NCBI GenBank assembly: GCA_958295945.1
Contig: OY282386.1
Location: forward strand, 3,596,001-3,660,000
DNA: 64,000 nucleotides
From: Candidatus Poribacteria bacterium
Lineage (GTDB): Bacteria; Poribacteria; WGA-4E; WGA-3G
Reading direction: 5' to 3'
The position numbers and the translations under genes are program-made. The notes beneath the pieces are model-generated. The model was given only the letters and a program-made list of their open reading frames with translations, had not been told where the DNA came from and ran no database searches. This document shows, in pieces, positions 54,531 through 62,939 of this stretch (its first letter is position 1; each line of letters begins with the position of its first letter).

Positions 54531-54575
54531 ACTGAATATCTCAAACATAGATAGAGATATTCAGTTGTTTTATTC
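54531..54575. terminator. Strong rho-independent terminator
   Basis: AACTGAATATCTC (54531-54543) pairs perfectly with GAGATATTCAGTT (54555-54567) across an 11-base loop, followed by GTTTTATT. It serves the mini GIY-YIG gene. It lies between convergent genes, so it probably works in both directions. Confidence 0.8.
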
Positions 54576-54578
54576 TAA

Positions 54579-55341
54579 CTAACGCAGAAATCCAGTACGC
54601 TTGAGTTGCCCCCACCTTGTAGCAAGTTTTCCTTTAGCTTCTACTGACAGAAACGCATCAAAACCATCACCTAATGCGTTGATCTCATCCTCATTGAGTG
54701 CTCGTGAAAGAATTACAGCATCATCTATTGCACCACCATAGCCTTCACCACCTTCTCCACCGAGACGGTAGGTTGTATTAGCACCGCGGGTTTCTTGATA
54801 GTCTGTCTCTTTCGCTAACTTGCCATTAACATATATCCTAAATTTCTTACCATCACTTTGAACAACAGCGTGACTCCACTCACCTTGTTTGATGTCACCA
54901 CCATCGGGTTTGGCATAGGATAGTCCATCCACCTACTTGTCCCCGCCATGACAATAGACCTTGTGCGGAGTTGACAAAGAGAGTATTATGACCTGCGTCA
55001 CCCGGTAGACTTCGCCAGATATGTTGCCATTCTCCACCCTCAAATGTCGGATTGATCCATACAGAAAGAGTAAATGGGTCTGTCTTGAATAGATCCCCAT
55101 GCAATGTTTCGGATACCGCCATCTCAACGTGTGCGCCGACATCAAGATGAATTGCTTCCTTAAATTCTCCAGTATCCCAATTTGAACCACCTTTAATCAC
55201 GCCATGGTTTTCGTTTCCAGATGAATCTTCTGCATCACCATCAAATGAATAGTATGCGACTAAAGCATCTTCTGCTGAAACACCTATAATTAAGCATATA
55301 AGAAAAGCAGAACATGCCAATACAAATAACATTCCCTTCAT
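54579..55341 (-). pseudogene. Secreted LamG-domain protein, frameshifted
   Basis: Two overlapping minus-strand frames (54895-55341 and 54579-54932) are the halves of one LamG/concanavalin-type protein. The first has an AAGGAG site, ATG at 55341, a signal peptide and the start of the fold (ALVAYYSFDGDAEDSSGNEN; GVIKGGSNWD; PFTLSVWINP). It ends shortly after SWRGQVGGWTILCQTRWW. The second resumes with EWSHAVVQSDGKKFRIYVNG, then GAIDDAVILSRALNEDEINAL. The expected strand order is kept, so a one-base shift in about 54895-54950 separates them. It may be a true mutation or an assembly error. Full length would be about 254 residues. Confidence 0.8.
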
Positions 55342-55420
55342 CGTATACACTCCTTTTTATAGTAAAGTTTAGAATTAAGAAGACATTTCAATGCACTTGC
55401 AAGTACCACAAGTCCCGTAG

Positions 55421-55439
55421 GGGCGAGGAAACCTCGCCC
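55421..55439. repeat. GGGCGAGG hairpin repeat
   Basis: GGGCGAGG-AAA-CCTCGCCC is a perfect 8-bp stem. It belongs with the hairpins at 14364, 14831 and 56177 and is followed by GACGTGTCC as in those copies. The rest of 55342-55668 shows no gene. Confidence 0.65.
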
Positions 55440-55668
55440 TCTGAGACGTGTCCTATTAATTGTCCATTCCACCGTGTGGTAATTTCCAAATCACACTAGT
55501 CGTATTGGACTTGAGCACACATTGTCTTGCAAGCCACTTATTGTTCCGTTCAAGGTCTTCACCGTCAATGGGACTATTTTGAGCAAATTATGCTTGTGTA
55601 AGCGGTTTGTTCACTTGGTCATTGTAAACGAATGTCTGACTAACAGTATATCGCGTTCATAACAAAAC

Positions 55669-55703
55669 ATTTACCTCACTGTTAAACAACCAATGAGGTA
55701 AAT
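55669..55703 (-). terminator. Hairpin downstream of hicBA
   Basis: ATTTACCTCA (55669-55678) pairs with TGAGGTAAAT (55694-55703). It begins 4 bases past the end of the ancestral hicA frame. There is no long T tract, so termination is only likely. Confidence 0.5.
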
Positions 55704-55707
55704 CGGA

Positions 55708-55893
55708 TTATAGATTGGGGATTTCTAACTGTTTACAGATTTCCTTTGCAAGTACATTGTCAATCTCGGTATGCCTCGGAACGGCGGTTCAAGTGCCCCG
55801 TTCAGAATCACCCCACAATGCATGTTTCTTGCCTTCTCGAATCAAACTACATCCATGCTTTTTGAGATGCCGAATTAACTTTACACGTTTCAT
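55708..55893 (-). pseudogene. hicA: HicA-like toxin remnant with in-frame stop
   Basis: Reading the minus strand from the ATG at 55893 gives 61 codons typical of HicA: MKRVKLIRHLKKHGCSLIRE, then GKKHALW, and after an interruption AVPRHTEIDNVLAKEICKQL and EIPNL. Codon 35 (55789-55791) is TGA. The conserved histidine (H24, in GKKH) that HicA uses for RNA cleavage is present, but translation stops shortly after it. The start overlaps the hicB stop by ATGA. The toxin is almost certainly inactive. It is too short for a standard gene call, and a plus-strand frame here is its shadow. Confidence 0.8.
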
Positions 55894-56102
55894 ACAGCAA
55901 TTTTTACTTCCTCATACTCGCTTTCAGCACGGCTAACTGCTTCCTGCGAGTCATATTCTAAGACTTCAAGAAGTGTAATTTTTAATGTTTCCAATAATTC
56001 TTCTCGCGTCCTTTCTTGACAAGTGACTCCGGATACTTCTTGTATCCAACCGATCCACCACTCACCGCGGTGTTGGATCTGTGCAGTATAGTACGCTTGC
56101 AT
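55890..56102 (-). CDS. hicB: HicB-type antitoxin
   Basis: The 70-residue protein has the HicB pattern YYTAQIQHRGEWWIGWIQEV and SGVTCQERTREELLETLKIT, a partial RNase-H-like fold that binds HicA. There is no C-terminal DNA-binding domain, as in short HicB forms. TAGGAG lies 7 nt before the ATG. The order is hicB then hicA, and the partner gene is interrupted. HicB seems intact, so it may be under decay or act on another HicA copy. Confidence 0.8.
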   Translation of the reverse strand: MQAYYTAQIQHRGEWWIGWIQEVSGVTCQERTREELLETLKITLLEVLEYDSQEAVSRAESEYEEVKIAV

Positions 56103-56176
56103 AACAATCTCCTATTGTTAAATCGGCTTAGGGTATTTTATGGTAAATTATAACAAATTATACACTTGCATCCCTT

Positions 56177-56202
56177 GGTATGTGAAATTTCCTAACCTAG
56201 CC
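56177..56202. repeat. Degenerate hairpin repeat upstream of hicB
   Basis: GGTATGTGAAATTTCCTAAC followed by CTAGCC resembles the hairpin at 14831 (GGTAGGCGAGGTTTCCTAAC). The stem is broken. A GTGTGTAAAA string follows 11 bases later. The rest of 56103-56338 holds nothing else that I can name. Confidence 0.4.
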
Positions 56203-56338
56203 AATGTAAAGTGTGTAAAAAAAATCCAAAATCTACCATAATATCCTAAACAAAGAATAAGCGATATAGTCTAAATAGGGTCCCTGACTATATTTTAATT
56301 ATACAGACTAATAACCAAATCGTCAACCCCCAAAAAAA

Positions 56339-58369
56339 CTACCTCTGCTGCAAGATGAGATTCTCATACACATCAACATAAGCAGAAAAATTGGGGGGAA
56401 CGACCGAAGTAGCACTAAATTCGACGATGACTGCAGGTCCTGCAATCCGATTGCCGGGTCGCAGTGACTCTCGTTGATAAAAATTGGTGGAATATGTTTC
56501 ACCTTCAAAATCCATGGGGTGTGTTGCAACTGGTGCATCAGAGGGTTCAGCATCTGTCTGGGTATTTGACGAGATTTCTGGCTTATCCGTTTCACCGATT
56601 GCAGAAAGCCGTAAATTCACCACCTCCACCGATGCTTCAGGACGTGCATAACTAAATCGATGTTCGTGTAAGGAATGAAATTGGCTTACAAAATCGACTT
56701 TTTCATTTTCATAACTAACATTCAACTCATAAGATTGACCTTCATAACGCATATCAAGTGATTGTTTGATTATGAGTTGAGAGAATTCAATATCCTCCAT
56801 ATCCATATCAACTTCGGCAAGCGCAACTAATGTCTCAAAACCTTTCTCCAATTGAGTATGTATATCCATGCTATCAATATCAATTTTCAACAATACCGTC
56901 TGGGAATAATCTTTGACAACATCCGCATATAACATACCATAAGCAGAAAGCAATCCACCATTCGGTGGGATTAGCACATTTTGCATGCCGAGATTTTCCG
57001 CAAGAAACGCCGCATGCAAACCACCTGCACCACCAAACGAAACAAGCGTAAAGTCGCGCGTATCATATCCGCGTTCAACAGAAATCACTTTAATTGCACG
57101 TTCCATTGTTGCATTTGCAATTTTCAAAATGCCATCAGCAGTATCACGTGCAGATAGTCCCAGGTTTTCAGAAAACTCATTTATATACTGACGCGTCATA
57201 TCAGATTCAAGCGTCATCCTTCCACCTAAAAATTGTGTAGATAAAATACGACCTAAGAATAGATTCGCATCCGTAACAGTAATATCCTTTCCGTTGTTTC
57301 CATAACATATCGGTCCAGGGTCAGCACCTGCACTTTCAGGACCAACACGTAACGCACCACCAGAATCTAAGTATGCAATTGAACCACCACCAGCACCAAC
57401 CGTATGGATATCTATCAAAGGCACTTTAATCGGTAATCCACTGATAGAACTCTCGGTAGTCATTGAGATGTCACCATCACATAAACTCACATCAGTAGAA
57501 GTTCCACCCATATCAAAAGTGATAATCTTTTCATACCCCGCAGTTTTAGCAATATGATATGCACCGATCACGCCTCCTGCAGGACCAGAAAGTACTGTTT
57601 GGATTCCAGCAGATTCGAAATTATTCGTTGAAATACATCCCCCATTGGAGAGCATCAATTGGAAGAAGTGGGGAAATTCATCTGAATTCGTCAGTGTGGA
57701 AAGATGTTTTTCTAATGTAGGACGAATATATGCGTTTGCAACAGTGGTACTAAATCGCGCATACTCACGATATTCGGGTAAAATCTGGTGAGAACATGAT
57801 ACCGGTATATTCAAACGATTAGATAGATATTCAGCGACAATCAGCTCATTTGTAGGATTGATATAGGAAAAAAGAAAACATATTGCAATTGCATCTAAGT
57901 CAAAAGATGAAAGCCGTTTCACCAGCTCTTCAAGATCGGATTGTTTAATTTCGGTTTGAATTTCACCTGAGTGCAATGTGCGTTCATTTATTCCGATTCT
58001 AAGATCTGCTGGCACGAGTGGAGGCGGACGTTGGACATTTATATCATATAGATGAGGACGCGACTGTCTACCTATCTCTAAAATATCTTCAAAACCTTTT
58101 GTCGTAACAACTGCGATCCGTGCACCTCTACGTTCCAACAATGCATTTGTTGCGACTGTAGAACCGTGAACGATATCCACATCTTCATAAGAATTGATAT
58201 TATGCTGACTTAGGATTTCGCGAACACCCTTAATAACAGCAAGTGCAGGATTTTTAGGTGTCGACAAAACCTTATGTGTGAAGAGATTTTGATTCACAGA
58301 CATCACAATATCTGTGAAAGTGCCACCAGTGTCAACTCCTATTTTTCTAATTCCATTCTTTTCTTGCAT
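56339..58369 (-). CDS. Hydantoinase/oxoprolinase A subunit (HyuA)
   Basis: From the ATG at 58369 (upstream ATG and GTG starts are possible up to 58432) the protein has 676 residues. The ATP-binding start is IRKIGVDTGGTFTDIVMSV. Further ASKHA-type motifs are HGSTVATNALLERRGARIA and IITFDMGGTSTDVSLCDGDI. VSFGGAGGLHAAFLAENLGM is near the C-terminal half. The enzyme opens cyclic amides such as N-methylhydantoin or 5-oxoproline using ATP. The usual B subunit is absent here. It follows the dehydrogenase gene by 34 bp. Confidence 0.88.
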   Translation of the reverse strand: MQEKNGIRKIGVDTGGTFTDIVMSVNQNLFTHKVLSTPKNPALAVIKGVREILSQHNINSYEDVDIVHGSTVATNALLERRGARIAVVTTKGFEDILEIGRQSRPHLYDINVQRPPPLVPADLRIGINERTLHSGEIQTEIKQSDLEELVKRLSSFDLDAIAICFLFSYINPTNELIVAEYLSNRLNIPVSCSHQILPEYREYARFSTTVANAYIRPTLEKHLSTLTNSDEFPHFFQLMLSNGGCISTNNFESAGIQTVLSGPAGGVIGAYHIAKTAGYEKIITFDMGGTSTDVSLCDGDISMTTESSISGLPIKVPLIDIHTVGAGGGSIAYLDSGGALRVGPESAGADPGPICYGNNGKDITVTDANLFLGRILSTQFLGGRMTLESDMTRQYINEFSENLGLSARDTADGILKIANATMERAIKVISVERGYDTRDFTLVSFGGAGGLHAAFLAENLGMQNVLIPPNGGLLSAYGMLYADVVKDYSQTVLLKIDIDSMDIHTQLEKGFETLVALAEVDMDMEDIEFSQLIIKQSLDMRYEGQSYELNVSYENEKVDFVSQFHSLHEHRFSYARPEASVEVVNLRLSAIGETDKPEISSNTQTDAEPSDAPVATHPMDFEGETYSTNFYQRESLRPGNRIAGPAVIVEFSATSVVPPNFSAYVDVYENLILQQR

Positions 58370-58403
58370 GTGTTGGCTTTCATTTGGAAGGGGTTGCATG
58401 CAA

Positions 58404-59363
58404 TTATGCAACCACATTTTGTGGATTACCATTTAAGAATGCGATGATATTGTCAACTGCACCTTCATTAAGTAAATCAACTCCTTCGGGAGTCATATCT
58501 GCACAATGGGGTGTCAAAATCACCTGTTCACATGATAGCAGTGGATGGTCTTTTGGAATCGGTTCTTGATCATAGACATCAATCGCTGCCCCACCAAGAT
58601 GTCCATTATTTAAAGACTGGATTAATGCGTCTATATCTAAAACTTGTCCGCGTGCTACGTTAATTAAGAGAGCGTTTGGTTTCATCATTGCAAGTTCACG
58701 TTGACCAATGAGATGATAACTTTCTTCTGTTAATTTAACATGCAGACTCACAACATCAGATAAACGTAGCAGATCATCAAAAGATACATATTTCACACTG
58801 AGTTGATTCGCACGTTCTGAGGAAGGATTGTATGTCCACGCAAGGACGTTCATTCCAATTGCATTCGCAAGCCGTACCATTTCAGAACCGATGTGACCTG
58901 TCCCGACTATCCCCAAAGTTTTACCTTGCAGATAGACATTATCCATTCTTGGCCAGTCACCTTTTTTCAAAGCAGATGTCATGAAAGCAGCACGTTTGGC
59001 AAGTGCGAACATTAAACCGAAACTATGTTCTGCAACGACAGAAGCAGTTCTCCCCGGTTGATTGCAAACGACAACCCCTCGCTCTTTTGCTACTTCAAGA
59101 TCAATCATATCCGTTCCGATTGAACAGAGTGAAATCATCTTGAGTTTTGGCAAATGAGGCAGGACATCAGCATGCCATTTAACCATCCCTCGTGAGTTGA
59201 TGAGAATATCTGCTTCAGATGCACGACGGATTTTTTCTTCAACAGTTTCTGGACGATCCGAATACAGTACAATATCTCCATGAGGTTTGAGACGATTTAA
59301 ATGTGGAGATCCTTCAATCTGGGGAGGAGAGTCACCAGGAACTACAATCTTGAGTCTATCCAA
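58404..59363 (-). CDS. D-2-hydroxyacid dehydrogenase
   Basis: The 319-residue NAD-dependent enzyme of the D-isomer-specific family has Rossmann motif GIVGTGHIGSEMVRLANAIG. The catalytic residues are R in INVARGQVLD, E in YDQEPIP and H in LTPHCADMT. The dimer-type architecture matches phosphoglycerate or glyoxylate/hydroxypyruvate reductases. It is 12 bp after the BMP-family gene and 34 bp before HyuA, so the three genes probably form one transcript for uptake and breakdown of one compound. Confidence 0.9.
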   Translation of the reverse strand: MDRLKIVVPGDSPPQIEGSPHLNRLKPHGDIVLYSDRPETVEEKIRRASEADILINSRGMVKWHADVLPHLPKLKMISLCSIGTDMIDLEVAKERGVVVCNQPGRTASVVAEHSFGLMFALAKRAAFMTSALKKGDWPRMDNVYLQGKTLGIVGTGHIGSEMVRLANAIGMNVLAWTYNPSSERANQLSVKYVSFDDLLRLSDVVSLHVKLTEESYHLIGQRELAMMKPNALLINVARGQVLDIDALIQSLNNGHLGGAAIDVYDQEPIPKDHPLLSCEQVILTPHCADMTPEGVDLLNEGAVDNIIAFLNGNPQNVVA

Positions 59364-59375
59364 AAATACTATCCC

Positions 59376-60380
59376 TTACTTTTCGTCAGATTTCGTTTGT
59401 GAACGTTCATGCGGAACTATAATCTCTCCTGCAATGATTTTCGTTTTGAATTCCTCAACCTTCTTGAGTATTTCCGCAGACAACAGTGATTTATTGTCTT
59501 TATCTACGATGTATTCTATCCCACCCTCTTTTAGACCGTAGTTTCTCACACCACCGGTAAAAGTGTCAGATACCACATGTTCAATCATCTGATAAACTGA
59601 CAGTTCCACACCTTTAATTATACTAGTGAGAACTTGACCGGGAAGCAAACCGTTTCCATTGGAATCTACCCATACAATATACTTCTTCGTCTCTTTCGCA
59701 GCTTCAAGCACACCTAATCCACTCGCACCAGCAGCAGCGATAATTATATCAGCACCTTTTTTATATTGGGCAAGTGCCAATTCTTTTCCTTTAGCAGGAT
59801 CATCAAATGCCTGCGGCGTTACCCCGACATAATTGACAAGGAGTTCAACTTCTGGATCTGTTGCTTTGATGCCAGCAGCAAAACCAATTTCAAATGCTTC
59901 AACGAGAGGTATTTTCATTCCACCTACAAACCCAACTTTTTTCGTTTCTGTTTTCATCGCTGCGATAACACCTGCGAGGAATGTACCTTCATGTGCTTTA
60001 TAAATCAACGAAGCAACGTTTTCAGGTTTAGCGACAGCATCAATCAATGCAAAGTTGACATCAGGGAAATCAGGCGCGACTCGTTCCATCGGTTCACGAA
60101 ACAGGAAACCGACCCCAATGATCAGATCATATTTTAATTTTGCAAGTCGGCGAACAGCCATTTCCGTATCGGTGTTCTGTACAGGATTTATTTCGGTCAA
60201 TTTGATATCCCATTCTTCTTCAGCCTTTTTTGCTCCTGCATACGCTGCGTCACAAAAGGAAAGGTCACCACGACCGCGCACATCATAAATAAGGCCAACT
60301 TTAATCTTTGCAAATGATGATTGACTGATTACAAGGACACTGATACATAAAAATAAAAATAGTAAGAAATTTTTCCTCAA
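59376..60380 (-). CDS. BMP-family (BmpA-like) ABC substrate-binding protein
   Basis: The 334-residue protein has a signal peptide (MRKNFLLFLFLCISVLVISQ, then SSFA), not a lipobox. The BMP domain shows VGLIYDVRGRGDLSFCDAAY, then GAKKAEEEW and LKYDLIIGVGFLFREPMERV. GFVGGMKIPLVEAFEIGFAA and IIAAAGASGLGVLEAAKE are typical. Members bind nucleosides and related molecules. The matching YufP/YufQ-like permeases lie at 28936-30869, more than 28 kb away. Its own operon has a hydroxyacid dehydrogenase and HyuA, suggesting a cyclic ureide or similar ligand, as inference only. Confidence 0.88.
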   Translation of the reverse strand: MRKNFLLFLFLCISVLVISQSSFAKIKVGLIYDVRGRGDLSFCDAAYAGAKKAEEEWDIKLTEINPVQNTDTEMAVRRLAKLKYDLIIGVGFLFREPMERVAPDFPDVNFALIDAVAKPENVASLIYKAHEGTFLAGVIAAMKTETKKVGFVGGMKIPLVEAFEIGFAAGIKATDPEVELLVNYVGVTPQAFDDPAKGKELALAQYKKGADIIIAAAGASGLGVLEAAKETKKYIVWVDSNGNGLLPGQVLTSIIKGVELSVYQMIEHVVSDTFTGGVRNYGLKEGGIEYIVDKDNKSLLSAEILKKVEEFKTKIIAGEIIVPHERSQTKSDEK

Positions 60381-61075
60381 GACTATCCCTCCTGAAATAA
60401 AATGAAAAGGTTTCTATAATAATTAGAATACACTATTGAGAATACGAATGCAAGATATTTCCTGTTTGAGTCCATCATGAAGGATATGTGACAAAGATAA
60501 ATGTTACTGCTATAACAAATGTAAGAATCAGTTTAAATTCGTTCAAATAAGACACAGAAAAAATAGTGTTAGATAAATCCACTTATACAACGCTATCGAA
60601 AATTAGGGTATGTTAATCTTGTTAACATTGATAAGAGCCAATTTACCATACCATACAGACCGGACAAATGACTTGGCAATAGTTGAACAAACCATTGACG
60701 TTGGTAGCATTGCATGGTAGAATAAAGAAATTGATTTTTAGTCAACCATCTCGGATAATTTAGGTACATCCAAATACAAATGCCAAATCTGCTAAATTCA
60801 CACTAAATCCGCTGTATTATACGGAAGTAGATCAAAACTGGGTAGAGACAGTATATCCACAGATAAATTTTTAGCCAAAATTTGAAACTTTACTTTATTC
60901 GCACATTTCAGTGTTTTTGTGTGTATTATATATGACAAGCAAGAAAAAATGCGTTGTACGCCAACGTGAGCATTCAAATTTTAAGTGATTTTCAAAATTC
61001 TTCACATCATTACAATTGTTCATTTTCGTGCTATAAATTCCAATTCTTTCCAAATCATAATCATTTTCGCACTTT
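60381..61075. other. Gene-free intergenic region
   Basis: About 700 AT-rich bases between divergent genes. I see no tRNA, strong hairpin or repeat of the families listed. A 63-residue minus-strand frame at 60895-61086 looks like chance. Two promoters, leftward for the BMP gene and rightward for the CRTAC1-like gene, must lie here. Confidence 0.5.
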
Positions 61076-62734
61076 ATGCAATACAATCATTCTACTATTT
61101 TCCTCATTTTCTCTTTGATACTATTTTCAATCGGACAAGAAAACGGTATAACACAAAAATCTACTCCGATTCATGAAAGTGTGAAGTTCACAGATATTAC
61201 AAAAGAGGTTGACATCCAATTTCGTGACGAAAATGGTGAGAGCGGCAAAAAATATTTTATTGAACCGCTTGGAAGGGGACTCGCACTTTTTGATTATGAT
61301 AATGATGATGATCTAGATCTATATCTCGTCAATGGATGCGACCTACCAGCTGCAATTTCTTCAACTCCACAGACTAATGTATTATACCGTAATGATGACG
61401 GCAAATTTATTGATGTAACCTCAAATGCATCTGTAGGAGATACTGGATACGGACTGGGATGTTGCACGGGTGATTACAACAACGATGGATATGTTGATCT
61501 CTATGTTACTAACTACGGTCCAAACATCCTCTATAAGAATAACGGCGATGGTACTTTTTCAGCTGTTACTGACGAATCCGGTGTTGGTGGAAATCAACTC
61601 AGCAGTGGCTGTGCATTTATCGACTATGATGTTGATGGATACTTAGACCTATATGTTGTGAATTATGTTCAATTTGATACGAACGAAAACCCAATATGTA
61701 CCAGAAAAGGCATTCAGACATATTGTACCCCTGAGACACTGGATGCTGAAGCAGACATTCTCTATCGGAACAATGGGGACGGCACCTTTACAGACGTTAC
61801 AAAGAAAGCAGGAATCACATCGTCACCAGGAAAAGGATTAGGCATCGTTTGTGGTGATGTTGATAACGACGGAGATGTTGATATTTTTGTTGCAAATGAT
61901 ACTACTCCTAATCAACTCTACCTTAATAATGGAAACGCGACTTTCTCTGAAAACGCCCTGTTCGCAGGAGTCGCTTTAAGCGAAGACGGACGCGCCTTTA
62001 GCGGAATGGGTGTGAACTTCGGTGATTACGACAACGACGGTTTCATGGATATCATAATAACAAATTTTCAAGACCAAGTGAATAACTTATATCACAACAC
62101 ACAAAACGGATTCTTTAATGATGTTAGTTTCACAACCGGAATAGGTGAAAAAAGCTTGCCCTATTTGGCATGGGGTGTGGATTTCGTTGATTTCAACAAT
62201 GATGGTTGGCAGGACATTTTCGTTGCAAATGGACATTTGGATGACAATATCGCTAAGATTGATCCTGTCGGCACTTATGAACAACCTAATCAAATTTACT
62301 GGAATAATCAAGACAACTCCTTCAATGAGTCTCAAATATCAATGTCACCAAGTTCAAGCCGCGGTTCAGCTTTCGGCGATATTGACAATGATGGAGATGT
62401 AGATATAGTGATTGCAAACATAAAGGATACGCCTAATGTCTTACGAAATGATGGAGGCAATTCTCAAAATTGGGTCACTATAAAGTTGGTCGGCTCACAC
62501 TGTTCTCGCGATGCTTTCGGCGCACGCGTAACTTTAACTATAGGAGAATTAACGCAAATCCGTGAAGTAAGAAGTGGTTCGGGTTACCTTAGTCAGAACG
62601 ATACTCGCTTACACTTCGGTTTAGCTGAGGCTGAACGCATTGACTCCATCTCTGTCAGATGGGTTTGCGGCAAGACAGAAAAACTCAAAAATGTTCATGT
62701 CAATCAGTTTTTGGTCATTAAAGAAAAGCAGTAG
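61076..62734 (+). CDS. Secreted CRTAC1-like protein: FG-GAP/VCBS repeats + ASPIC/UnbV
   Basis: The 552-residue protein has a signal peptide (STIFLIFSLILFSIG, residues 5-19). Multiple FG-GAP/VCBS repeats with calcium-binding D-x-D/N-x-D-G motifs follow: ALFDYDNDDDLDLYLVNG, GDYNNDGYVDLYVTNYG, GDVDNDGDVDIFVANDT, FGDYDNDGFMDIIITNF. The C-terminal ASPIC/UnbV domain (NWVTIKLVGSHCSRDAFGAR ... VRSGSGYLSQNDTRLHFGL) completes the family layout. It probably forms a secreted calcium-binding beta-propeller. Members are frequent in marine bacteria, and the function is not established. Confidence 0.9.
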   Translation: MQYNHSTIFLIFSLILFSIGQENGITQKSTPIHESVKFTDITKEVDIQFRDENGESGKKYFIEPLGRGLALFDYDNDDDLDLYLVNGCDLPAAISSTPQTNVLYRNDDGKFIDVTSNASVGDTGYGLGCCTGDYNNDGYVDLYVTNYGPNILYKNNGDGTFSAVTDESGVGGNQLSSGCAFIDYDVDGYLDLYVVNYVQFDTNENPICTRKGIQTYCTPETLDAEADILYRNNGDGTFTDVTKKAGITSSPGKGLGIVCGDVDNDGDVDIFVANDTTPNQLYLNNGNATFSENALFAGVALSEDGRAFSGMGVNFGDYDNDGFMDIIITNFQDQVNNLYHNTQNGFFNDVSFTTGIGEKSLPYLAWGVDFVDFNNDGWQDIFVANGHLDDNIAKIDPVGTYEQPNQIYWNNQDNSFNESQISMSPSSSRGSAFGDIDNDGDVDIVIANIKDTPNVLRNDGGNSQNWVTIKLVGSHCSRDAFGARVTLTIGELTQIREVRSGSGYLSQNDTRLHFGLAEAERIDSISVRWVCGKTEKLKNVHVNQFLVIKEKQ

Positions 62735-62897
62735 TTAATCTCTACTACTTCTCATTTGAGTTTATTCTCTGAATTTTTCAATTTGATTTTTTTTGATTAA
62801 GATGTATACTATTAACCACTATTACAACTATTCCAGTGCTTGACTATTAACCAAATTTCACTTGTCGGTGAAAATAAATCAATTAGAAGGAGATTAA

Positions 62898-62939
62898 ATG
62901 GATATTAGACAGAACTTACGCATTTTTAAAAATTATTGA
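62898..62939 (+). pseudogene. Start of a gene interrupted by the insertion sequence
   Basis: A strong ribosome site (AAGGAG) precedes an ATG at 62898. Only three or four codons (ATG GAT ATT AGA) are original. From 62909 the sequence is the left end of the IS, and the frame stops in it (62937-62939). The gene is therefore cut off at its very start. What it encoded cannot be told; any remainder would lie beyond the right end of the window. Confidence 0.65.

Noticed and set aside
55789-55791. TGA in hicA read as recoding (selenocysteine or alternative code)
   Set aside because: Other genes in the window end at TGA normally and no recoding hairpin was seen; a nonsense mutation is simpler.
55715-55936. 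Plus-strand frame of 73 residues
   Set aside because: It is the antisense shadow of the hicA remnant and the hicB end.
60895-61086. Minus-strand frame of 63 residues
   Set aside because: No ribosome site, no recognised motif, partly antisense to the start of the CRTAC1-like gene.
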